Source of the DNA: Lysobacterales bacterium
Lineage (GTDB): Bacteria; Pseudomonadota; Gammaproteobacteria; Xanthomonadales; Marinicellaceae
Length of the DNA: 64,000 nt
Direction of reading: 5' to 3'
Assembly (NCBI GenBank): GCA_026982315.1
Contig: JALSHI010000026.1
Span: 1 to 64,000, forward strand
This document shows positions 35,655-42,988 of this stretch, in pieces. A program made the position numbers and the translations under genes. Below the pieces are notes generated by a model. The model saw only the letters and a program-made list of their open reading frames with translations, was not told where the DNA came from and did no database searches. Position 1 is the stretch's first letter. Each line of letters begins with the position of its first letter.

Positions 35655-36947
35655 TCAGGCCACAGAGCGGGTCAGATTATAGGCTTCATGGGTGCCGACG
35701 CGCACATTGTCTTCAATGCGAATGCCGCCATAGGGCAAAAAGTGCTCGACGGTGTTCCAGTGAATGTGTTTCCCCAGCGCATTGTCGCGGGCGGCATCCA
35801 GCAGCAAGGGAATAAAGTAAATACCCGGTTCGATGGTCAGCACATGGCCGGCTTCCAGAGTACGCAACAGGCGCAGGTAGGGATGTTTTTCCGGCTGGGG
35901 GATCGGCGTGCCGTGGGGGTCGGCCTGTTTGCCGCCCACATCATGGACCTGCAAACCGAGGAAGTGGCCCAGACCATGGGGGAAAAAGACCTGGGTCAGG
36001 CCCATTTCGGCGGCTTCCTGGCCGGGCACCTTGATAACTTCGAAATCGTGCAGAATATCGCCAATATGCACATGCGCTTCTTCATGCAGGGCAATGTAGG
36101 ACTGTCCGGCCACGGCCTGGTTGACCAGTTGTTGCTGAGCGGTATCCAGTGCCTGGATCATGTCATCGAAGGGGGACTCATTCCAGGCATAGGTGCGAGT
36201 AATATCCGCTGCATACCCATGCTGACAGGCGCCTGCGTCAATCAAGAAAGAGTAACGGGCAAACTCGGGGAAAGGCTCTCTCAATAACTGCTGGTAATGC
36301 AATATTGCGCCATTGGCGTTTTGGGCAATGATGTTTCCGTAAGGCAGTTCCGCTTCGGTGTGCGCGGTGGCGCGCAGGTAATCCAGATGTGTTTCACACT
36401 CGCTTTTGCCGGCGTAAAAGGCGTCCCGGGCGGCTTGATGACCTTTCAGGGCTCGCTTGTTGGCGGCAAGAATTTGTTCAACTTCATAACCGGTTTTGTA
36501 GGAACGTCCCCAGTGCAGGGGGTTTAACACAGCCTCCGGGTTGGTCTGGTTAGCGTCCAGTGGAGAGACTTCTGGCTGGCCAATATAGGCATGGTTTTTC
36601 AGCAAAGAAAAATCCGGCAGTTCGCTGTGGTCGGCAAAAGGGCGAATGTCAAACAGACTGGCCCATTCCCCTTGGGGCGCCGTGGGTACAGAATGCCAGT
36701 AGTCCCGGGGCTGGTACAAATAAAGAACAGGCTGGCGGCCGGGCTGGTAATGCAGGAAACTACGGGGATAGTTAGCGGCTTCCGGCACCCACCAGGCAAA
36801 ATGCGGATTGGGCCGGTAAGGCCATGGCATGTCATCCAGAAAATAGTTGTGGGGATGATTGGCGTAAATCAGCACGCCGTCATGGCCGCTGGCGGCCAAA
36901 GCGTTATCAGTGTGTTGCTGGACAATCTCAAGATGTTGACTGAACAT
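35655..36947 (-). CDS. pepQ: Xaa-Pro dipeptidase (prolidase)
   Basis: PepQ cleaves dipeptides with C-terminal proline; E. coli PepQ also hydrolyses organophosphates. It is an M24 creatinase-fold enzyme. The metal-ligand motifs in order are DAGACQHGYAADITRTY (two Asp), HGLGHFLGLQVHD (His), TIEPGIYFIP (Glu) and YGGIRIEDNV (Glu). The N-terminal domain with FAWWVPE is typical of bacterial prolidase. Length is 430 versus 443 in E. coli. AGGG lies 9 nt before the start. Confidence 0.94.
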   Translation of the reverse strand: MFSQHLEIVQQHTDNALAASGHDGVLIYANHPHNYFLDDMPWPYRPNPHFAWWVPEAANYPRSFLHYQPGRQPVLYLYQPRDYWHSVPTAPQGEWASLFDIRPFADHSELPDFSLLKNHAYIGQPEVSPLDANQTNPEAVLNPLHWGRSYKTGYEVEQILAANKRALKGHQAARDAFYAGKSECETHLDYLRATAHTEAELPYGNIIAQNANGAILHYQQLLREPFPEFARYSFLIDAGACQHGYAADITRTYAWNESPFDDMIQALDTAQQQLVNQAVAGQSYIALHEEAHVHIGDILHDFEVIKVPGQEAAEMGLTQVFFPHGLGHFLGLQVHDVGGKQADPHGTPIPQPEKHPYLRLLRTLEAGHVLTIEPGIYFIPLLLDAARDNALGKHIHWNTVEHFLPYGGIRIEDNVRVGTHEAYNLTRSVA

Positions 36948-37038
36948 GACGGTACCCTTTGAGTGGTTGGCAAAAGCCTCTGATGCAGGGGCGATTGTAA
37001 CACCAGCGGCGATTGTTTCACCGTTGCCCGGGACAAGC

Positions 37039-37052
37039 TATAATGCCGGCCA
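37039..37052 (+). promoter_or_regulatory. -10 element placed for a leaderless transcript of the DUF4442 gene
   Basis: A perfect TATAAT at 37039-37044 is followed by 7 nt and the ATG at 37052; the first AAT is shared with an in-frame ATG at 37043. The -35 region (TTTCAC at 17 nt) is poor. Confidence 0.4.
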
Positions 37053-37552
37053 TGAGCCAACAAACAGAACAATGCCCACGGCGTAACGAATCCCCCGGAC
37101 AGCGGCTTTTGCAACTGTGGCGCCAGAGCCATAACAAACCCTTCGGCAAGCGCATTTTCAGCCGCATAATAGGGCAGATGGTGCCTTATTCCGGGAGCAT
37201 CAAGGCCGTGGTGGAGACACTGGAGCCCGGATACGCCAAAATTTCAGTGGCGGATCGCCGCGCGATTCGCAACCATTTGCGCAGTGTGCACGCCGTGGCA
37301 CTGATTAACATTGGGGAACTGGTCAGCGGGCTGGCCATGCTGGTGGGGTTGCCTGAGGGAATTCGCGGCATTGTGACCCACCTGGAAGCCGACTATCACA
37401 AAAAAGCCCGGGGAAAACTCACAGCTGAATGCCGGACTGATATTCCAGAAGTGACTGAGCAGGCCGTGGAGTATCCGGTAGAGGCGCATATTTTTAACGC
37501 CGACGGACAACAGGTGGCCACTGTGCGTGCCGTGTGGCATTTGTCGCGGTAG
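37052..37552 (+). CDS. DUF4442 hotdog-fold protein, possible acyl-CoA thioesterase
   Basis: A 166-residue protein of the DUF4442 group, related to PaaI-type hotdog thioesterases. YSGSIKAVVETLEPGYAKISVADRRAIRNHLRSVHAVALINIGELVSGLAM holds the HAVALINIGE helix characteristic of the fold, and a beta-rich end follows. The start at 37052 (MSQQTEQ) is chosen for its fit to the -10; no Shine-Dalgarno is seen for either ATG. It lies 53 bp upstream of paaZ on the same strand. A role in removing CoA from acyl intermediates is inferred. Confidence 0.8.
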   Translation: MSQQTEQCPRRNESPGQRLLQLWRQSHNKPFGKRIFSRIIGQMVPYSGSIKAVVETLEPGYAKISVADRRAIRNHLRSVHAVALINIGELVSGLAMLVGLPEGIRGIVTHLEADYHKKARGKLTAECRTDIPEVTEQAVEYPVEAHIFNADGQQVATVRAVWHLSR

Positions 37553-37605
37553 CCAATCACGAACCGCTTTTACTCACATAAATAATCAATCGGGGACTCA
37601 ACGCT

Positions 37606-39696
37606 ATGAATACCTTGCAATCCTATGCCAAAGGACAGTGGTACAGTGCCAATGATGGTTTTCGGGAATGCCACAATGCCATTACCGGTGCGCCCATTGC
37701 GCGCATTTCTTCTCAAGGACTGGATTTTGCCGGTATGCTGGACTATGCCAAATCCACAGGCGGACCGGCGTTAAGGGCCATGACTTTTCATGAGCGCGCC
37801 AGCATGCTCAAGGAGCTGGCGATTGAATTGCTGGCGCATAAAAAAGAATTTTATGACTTGTCGTGGGCCACCGGCGCCACTCGCACGGATTCCTGGATTG
37901 ATATCGAAGGCGGTATTGGCACTTTGTTTGTCTATGCGGGCAAGGGCCGCCGGGAAATGCCCGATCACACCCTGTACATTGACGGCAACCCCGAACACAT
38001 CAGTAAAGGCGGTAGCTTCTTGGGTCAGCATATTTGTTCTTCCCTGCGGGGTGTTGGCTTGCATATCAATGCCTTCAATTTCCCGGTATGGGGCATGCTG
38101 GAAAAACTTGGCCCGACGCTGCTGGCGGGCGTTCCGGCCATTGTCAAACCGGCTTCCAATACGGCATATCTGACTGAGCGGGTGTTTCGCCGCATGGTGG
38201 AATCAGGTATTGTTCCTGAAGGGGCGCTGCAGTTGATTTGCGGTTCCACCGGTGATCTTTTTGACCACCTGGGTTGCCAGGATGTGGTGGCCTTTACCGG
38301 TTCGGCGGCCACCGGAAAAATGCTGAAAAGCCACCCCAATGTGCTGGAAAACTCCGTGCGGTTTACCATGGAGGCCGATAGCCTGAACTGCTCCATTTTG
38401 ACCCCGGACGCAGTGCCGGGAACGCCGGAATTTGACCTCTACGTCAAAGAGATCGTCAATGAAATGACCACCAAGTGCGGCCAGAAATGCACCGCTATCC
38501 GGCGCGCCATTGTACCGCGTGAGTTGTTGCCCGCCGTGGCGGATGCTGTGGCGGCGCGACTGGATACAATCACCATTGGCGACCCTCAGGCGGAAGGCGT
38601 GCGCATGGGCGCCCTGGCGTCCCGGGCCCAGCGGGAAGAAGTGCGTCAACGGGTGGCGGAATTGTCCACATGCTGCGAGGTTTTGTATGGCGATCCCTAC
38701 CAGGTATCGGTGACCGGGGCGGACGCCGAAGCCGGGGCCTTTATGTCGCCGATTCTGCTGGCGTGTGAACAGCCAGTGGAAAAAACCGCCGTGCATGATA
38801 TTGAGGCCTTCGGCCCGGTGAGCACCCTGATGCCTTATGACAGCCTGGAACAGGCGGCCGAACTGGCCAATCAGGGTCAGGGCTCGCTGGTGGGTTCTGT
38901 TTTTGGCGCGGATGATACCCAGGTGGCCGAACTGGTCAATTTAACCGCCAGCCATCATGGCCGTCTGGTACTGATTAATCGGGATTCGGCGGCCGAGTCC
39001 ACAGGCCATGGTTCGCCTTTGCCCCATTTGACCCACGGCGGCCCCGGACGCGCCGGTGGCGGGGAGGAAATGGGCGGGGTGCGCGGTGTTTTGCATTATA
39101 TGCAGCGCACGGCCTTGCAGGGTTCCCCAACCACATTGACGCATATTTGTCAGAAATATCTGCCCGGCGCCAAAACTTTCCACGGCCCGGCGCATCCGTT
39201 CCGACGGCATTTTGAGGACTTGGCCATTGGCGAAACCCTGGTGGCCGGACCTCGCACGGTGACACTGGCGGATATTGAGCGGTTTGCCGATTTGAGTGGC
39301 GATCATTTCTATGCCCATATGGACGAAGAAGCCGCGGCAGCCAATCCGTTTTTCGATGGTCGCGTGGCCCATGGCTATTTTGTGGTGTCCATGGCCGCAG
39401 GTTTATTCGTTCAGCCGGATCCGGGCCCGGTGCTGGCTAACTACGGCTTGGATGATTTGCGCTTTGTGGAGCCGGTGTATCCGGGTGACGACTTGACCGT
39501 GCGTTTGACCTGCAAACAGAAATCCTACCGCCGTGGCAAGGGCTATGGCGAGGTGCGCTGGGATGTGGAAGTGACCAATCAGGACGATGAAACTGTGGCG
39601 CAATACGATATTCTGACCCTGGTGGCGTCGAAAAACGAACCAGTGGTGCCGCCGGAAAAAAAGGAAAACAAAAAACGCTTCAAAAAGCCGGCATGA
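37606..39696 (+). CDS. paaZ: PaaZ, bifunctional oxepin-CoA hydrolase / semialdehyde dehydrogenase
   Basis: In phenylacetate breakdown PaaZ opens oxepin-CoA and oxidises the resulting semialdehyde. The N-terminal aldehyde dehydrogenase domain (about 1-520) has the nucleophile Cys295 in KCGQKCTAIRR and general base Glu in FTMEADSLNC. The C-terminal MaoC-like hydratase (about 536-680) carries the Asp566/His571 pair in SGDHFYAHMDEE. Its 696 residues are typical. No other paa genes lie in the window, so its role here may be scavenging or a different aldehyde. It is coupled to the following acyltransferase by a 4-nt overlap. Confidence 0.92.
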   Translation: MNTLQSYAKGQWYSANDGFRECHNAITGAPIARISSQGLDFAGMLDYAKSTGGPALRAMTFHERASMLKELAIELLAHKKEFYDLSWATGATRTDSWIDIEGGIGTLFVYAGKGRREMPDHTLYIDGNPEHISKGGSFLGQHICSSLRGVGLHINAFNFPVWGMLEKLGPTLLAGVPAIVKPASNTAYLTERVFRRMVESGIVPEGALQLICGSTGDLFDHLGCQDVVAFTGSAATGKMLKSHPNVLENSVRFTMEADSLNCSILTPDAVPGTPEFDLYVKEIVNEMTTKCGQKCTAIRRAIVPRELLPAVADAVAARLDTITIGDPQAEGVRMGALASRAQREEVRQRVAELSTCCEVLYGDPYQVSVTGADAEAGAFMSPILLACEQPVEKTAVHDIEAFGPVSTLMPYDSLEQAAELANQGQGSLVGSVFGADDTQVAELVNLTASHHGRLVLINRDSAAESTGHGSPLPHLTHGGPGRAGGGEEMGGVRGVLHYMQRTALQGSPTTLTHICQKYLPGAKTFHGPAHPFRRHFEDLAIGETLVAGPRTVTLADIERFADLSGDHFYAHMDEEAAAANPFFDGRVAHGYFVVSMAAGLFVQPDPGPVLANYGLDDLRFVEPVYPGDDLTVRLTCKQKSYRRGKGYGEVRWDVEVTNQDDETVAQYDILTLVASKNEPVVPPEKKENKKRFKKPA

Positions 39697-40304
39697 TGCC
39701 GAAAAACGGCGCCCGGCTTACCGTCAGGCAGCGATTGGCATGCTGGTTGCTGGATTTGTGGGGCTGGCGACTCGATGACAGCCGGCCGCCGGCGGATTCC
39801 TATGTGATTATCGCCGCGCCCCACACCAGCAACTGGGATTTTCCCGTGGGTATTCTGGCCAAGTGGGCCCTGGGGCTGGATTTCAAGTGGCTGGGCAAAC
39901 ACACCTTGTTCACGCCGCCTTATGGCTGGTTTTTCCGCGCGCTGGGCGGCATTCCGGTGGATCGCCGCCAGCGTGACAATCTCAGCCGGCAAATGGCCGC
40001 TTATTTCGCCAGCCACCCTGGCACTGTGTTGGCGCTGACACCAGAAGGCACACGCTCATGGACCCCTTACTGGAAAAGCGGTTTTTATCACATTGCCCGC
40101 CAGGCAGGCGTGCCGGTGGCTTTGGGGCATTTGGACTTTGGCCGCAAGCGCGTGGGTATCGGCGGATATATAGAGCTTTCGGGCGATTGCCAGCGCGATA
40201 TGCAGAAAATTGCCGACTATTATGCCAGCGTAACCGGCAAGCGCCCGGAGAAACAGGGGCCGGTGCGGTTGCGGCAGAATCATGCGCCAGAGACGGTTTG
40301 CTAA
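39693..40304 (+). CDS. 1-acyl-glycerol-3-phosphate acyltransferase-like (PlsC family)
   Basis: A 203-residue acyltransferase. The catalytic box is APHTSNWDF (an H-x4-D motif), and TPEGTRSWTPYWKSGFYHIA supplies the EGTR phosphate-binding block. It is shorter than PlsC and lacks obvious membrane helices other than a weak N-terminal one (ACWLLDLWGW). Small relatives of this kind are widespread and their lipid substrate is undetermined. It ends the thioesterase-paaZ-acyltransferase set, followed by a terminator. Confidence 0.85.
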   Translation: MMPKNGARLTVRQRLACWLLDLWGWRLDDSRPPADSYVIIAAPHTSNWDFPVGILAKWALGLDFKWLGKHTLFTPPYGWFFRALGGIPVDRRQRDNLSRQMAAYFASHPGTVLALTPEGTRSWTPYWKSGFYHIARQAGVPVALGHLDFGRKRVGIGGYIELSGDCQRDMQKIADYYASVTGKRPEKQGPVRLRQNHAPETVC

Positions 40305-40350
40305 ATCTGCGAGTGCCGGGTTTGTCTATGATATAGTCAATGTGGGCATC

Positions 40351-40380
40351 AAAAAGGCCGCTGACGCGGCCTTTTGTTTG
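40351..40380. terminator. Bidirectional terminator between the acyltransferase gene and pckG
   Basis: AAAAAGGCCGC-TGAC-GCGGCCTTTTGTTT forms a strong stem with A and T runs on both sides, so it can serve both convergent genes. Confidence 0.9.
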
Positions 40381-40392
40381 TTGAAAACGGCC

Positions 40393-42138
40393 CTAGGCCA
40401 GCTTTTGTCGTGTTGTTTCCAGTTCAACCCGAATTTCTTCAGGCACGCGGTCGCCATATTCAGCCAGAAAGTCATCAATATCGGCCACTTCCTGGCGCCA
40501 GCCTTCGCTATCCACAGTGAACAGGGCGGCCAGCGTGTCAGCGTCAATGTCCAGGTCGTCAGTATTCAGGTCGCCGGTTTTTGGCATAAAACCAATGGGG
40601 GTGGACTCGGCCTCCACCTGGCCTTCAATGCGTTTGATAATCCATTCCAGCACGCGCATGTTGTCGCCAAAGCCAGGCCACATAAAACGGCCGTCGGTGT
40701 CTTTGCGGAACCAGTTGACGGTAAACACCTTGGGCAGATTTTTCGCTTTCTCCTGCATGTTGACCCAGTGCTGGAAATAGTCCCCGAAGTGATAGCCGCA
40801 AAAGGGTTTCATGGCCATGGGGTCACGGCGAACCACGCCCACCTTCCCGGTGGCCGCGGCCGTGGTTTCCGAGGCCACAGTGGCGCCCATGAGCACCCCA
40901 TGGTTCCAGTTGCGCGCCTCATTGACTAGTGGTACCAGGGTGGCGCGGCGGCCGCCGAAAATAATCGCGTCAATGGGCACGCCTTGCGGATCTTCGGCTT
41001 TCTCGGAATAACTGGGACAGCGTTTGAGGGCCACGGTAAAGCGGGAATTGGGGTGTGCCGCCGGGCCGTTGTCCGGGTTGTAGGGCTGGCCTTTCCAGTC
41101 TGTGACCGGCACTTGATCGTCCTTGCCTTCCCACCATGGCTGGTTGTCGGCCGTGACAGCCACATTGGTGAAAATGGCGTCTTTGTCGAGCATGGCCAGG
41201 GCATTGGGGTTGGTGGTGGCTGAAGTGCCCGGCGTCACGCCAAAAAAACCGGCTTCGGGGTTGATGGCCCAGAGCCGGCCGTCTTCACCAGGTCGCATCC
41301 AGCAAATGTCATCGCCCACAGTGGTGATTTTCCAGCCTTTGTATTCCTGGGGCGGTATCAGCATGGCCAGATTGGTTTTGCCACAGGCCGAGGGAAAGGC
41401 CGCGGCAATATGATATTGTTTGCCTTCGGGGCTTTCCAGGCCCAGAATCAGCATGTGCTCGGCCAGCCAGCCTTCATTGCGGGCCTGATGGGAGGCAATG
41501 CGTAAGGCATGGCATTTTTTTCCCAGCAAGGCATTGCCGCCATAGCCTGAGCCGTAGCTTTTTATGGTTAATTCCTCAGGAAAATGCATGATAAAGCGGC
41601 GTTCCGGGTCCAGTTCGCCGATGGAGTGCAGTCCTTTGACAAAATCGCCGTTTTCCGCCTCGATACGACGCAAAGCGGGCGTACCCATGCGTGTCATCAA
41701 TCGCATGTTTTGTACCACATAAGGGCTGTCGGTGATTTCCACGCCGCAACGGGATAAAGGCGAGTCAATGGGGCCCATGCAGTAGGGAATGACATACATG
41801 GTTCGGCCCTGCATGCAGCCGTCAAACAACGCGTCCATTTTGGCGTGGGCCTCGTCTGGCGCCATCCAATGATTGTTTGGCCCGGCATCCTCTTTTTCAG
41901 GCGTGCAGATAAAGGTCAGATGCTCTACCCGCGCCACATCCTGTGGATCAGAGCGATGCAGATAGCATCCGGGGTGGGTTTCCTGGTTCAGTTCGATAAA
42001 TTCGCCTTTTTCCAGCATCAGGCGCGTCAGGGCATCGGCTTCCTCAGGGCTGCCGGTGCACCAGTGAATGATATCGGGACGGGTCAGGCGGGCGACTTCA
42101 TCGACCCAGCGGGCCAGCTCAGGGTGAGTGGTAGGCAT
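40393..42138 (-). CDS. pckG: GTP-dependent phosphoenolpyruvate carboxykinase
   Basis: Converts oxaloacetate and GTP to PEP, the first step of gluconeogenesis. It is the GTP-type enzyme: FPSACGKTNLAML carries the kinase loop and reactive Cys, with SYGSGYGGNALLGKKC and TTVGDDICWMRPGEDG as further signatures, and FGGRRATLVPLV. The start at 42138 (MPTTHPELARW) matches the family N-terminus and gives 581 residues; the longer frame adds an unrelated 24-residue lead. Many gammaproteobacteria use the ATP-type PckA instead. Confidence 0.96.
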   Translation of the reverse strand: MPTTHPELARWVDEVARLTRPDIIHWCTGSPEEADALTRLMLEKGEFIELNQETHPGCYLHRSDPQDVARVEHLTFICTPEKEDAGPNNHWMAPDEAHAKMDALFDGCMQGRTMYVIPYCMGPIDSPLSRCGVEITDSPYVVQNMRLMTRMGTPALRRIEAENGDFVKGLHSIGELDPERRFIMHFPEELTIKSYGSGYGGNALLGKKCHALRIASHQARNEGWLAEHMLILGLESPEGKQYHIAAAFPSACGKTNLAMLIPPQEYKGWKITTVGDDICWMRPGEDGRLWAINPEAGFFGVTPGTSATTNPNALAMLDKDAIFTNVAVTADNQPWWEGKDDQVPVTDWKGQPYNPDNGPAAHPNSRFTVALKRCPSYSEKAEDPQGVPIDAIIFGGRRATLVPLVNEARNWNHGVLMGATVASETTAAATGKVGVVRRDPMAMKPFCGYHFGDYFQHWVNMQEKAKNLPKVFTVNWFRKDTDGRFMWPGFGDNMRVLEWIIKRIEGQVEAESTPIGFMPKTGDLNTDDLDIDADTLAALFTVDSEGWRQEVADIDDFLAEYGDRVPEEIRVELETTRQKLA

Positions 42139-42222
42139 ATCAGGTCTCAGTGCATAAACAAAGGCAATAAAACAGGCCGCAACCTTACTCCTGCGCGATA
42201 GAAAAATCAACCCAAAACAGAT

Positions 42223-42840
42223 TCAGGCAGGCTTTTGTGATGTTTGTTTTGGCATGAGTTGTTCAGCCACATATTGGGCGTATTTTTCAATGGCTTCGCT
42301 GTCTTGCAAGCGACCGTGGAGGGTTTTTGCCATGTGCAGGTAACCCACATAGACCGAGTAGGCCAGCAAGGCCTGTTGACGCGCTTGTTCCGGTTCATAA
42401 CCCAGATCCCGGTAAGCCTGTTGCAGGTGCGCCAGCCGTTCCACGGTGATTTCTTTCAGGGTTTTGGCCACCACAGGATGTTGGCGATCAGCCAATAATG
42501 TGCTGTAAATAAGGTGTGAGCGTAAGGGCTGGGCGCTCAGATTGAACCAGGCTTTCAGGCGTTTTAACGGGTCTTCAATACTGAGAATGTCCCGCTCGAT
42601 AATGGACCGGTCTGACTCCCGCCAGCGCTTCAAGGCGGCTTTGAGCAAATCCAGCCGGTTGGAAAAATGCCAGTAAAAACTGCCTTTGGTAACCCCGAGT
42701 AACTTGGCCAGCGGCTCAACGGCCACCTGGGAAATGCCCTGATGGGCAATGACATCCAGGGCGGCTTCTTCCCAGTCGGCGGTGGAAAGGGATTTTTTTT
42801 GTTTTTCTGATTTTCTGGCAGCGTTTTGGCGTTTATTCAT
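42223..42840 (-). CDS. TetR-family regulator, likely repressor of fadE
   Basis: A 205-residue TetR-family protein with a Lys-rich start, then a helix-turn-helix (EEAALDVIAHQGISQVAVEPLAKLLGVTKGSFYWHFSNR). The C-terminal domain would bind a ligand, plausibly a long-chain acyl-CoA. It is divergent from fadE. Two similar operator sequences flank the fadE promoter, and one also overlaps the -35 of this gene (TGGAAA, with -10 TATACT at 42876-42881), implying autoregulation. It lies 84 bp upstream of pckG on the same strand. Confidence 0.85.
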   Translation of the reverse strand: MNKRQNAARKSEKQKKSLSTADWEEAALDVIAHQGISQVAVEPLAKLLGVTKGSFYWHFSNRLDLLKAALKRWRESDRSIIERDILSIEDPLKRLKAWFNLSAQPLRSHLIYSTLLADRQHPVVAKTLKEITVERLAHLQQAYRDLGYEPEQARQQALLAYSVYVGYLHMAKTLHGRLQDSEAIEKYAQYVAEQLMPKQTSQKPA

Positions 42841-42902
42841 AAGCAGGCTGTCATTATTTATCGGCTGTGACGGTCAGTATAGGGGAATTGCCCCAAAATT
42901 TC

Positions 42903-42918
42903 CATACGGTGGCGTATT
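42903..42918 (+). promoter_or_regulatory. TetR-type operator 1 upstream of fadE
   Basis: CATACGGTGGCGTATT contains the inverted repeat ATACG-GTGG-CGTAT. It overlaps the fadE -35 by two bases and the -35 of the divergent regulator gene. It matches operator 2 at 12 of 16 positions. Confidence 0.6.
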
Positions 42919-42944
42919 GACTGGCTAGGGAATTTGACTATACT
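42917..42944 (+). promoter_or_regulatory. fadE promoter
   Basis: TTGACT (42917-42922), a 16-nt spacer and TATACT (42939-42944) each match consensus at 5 of 6 bases. Transcription is predicted from about 42951, giving a 38-nt leader with a GGAGAG ribosome site. Confidence 0.7.
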
Positions 42945-42950
42945 CTAAGC

Positions 42951-42966
42951 CGTACGCAACAGTATG
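42951..42966 (-). promoter_or_regulatory. TetR-type operator 2 at the fadE start site
   Basis: On the minus strand CATACTGTTGCGTACG repeats operator 1 with four differences, in opposite orientation. It begins at the predicted transcription start, where binding would block initiation. The two centres are 48 bp apart. Confidence 0.55.
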
Positions 42967-42988
42967 TTGGCTAATCTGGAGAGAACTC

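Noticed and set aside
37013-37552. Longer start of the DUF4442 protein at 37013
   Set aside because: The extra residues lie upstream of and across the TATAAT and show no ribosome site; the ATG at 37052 is preferred.
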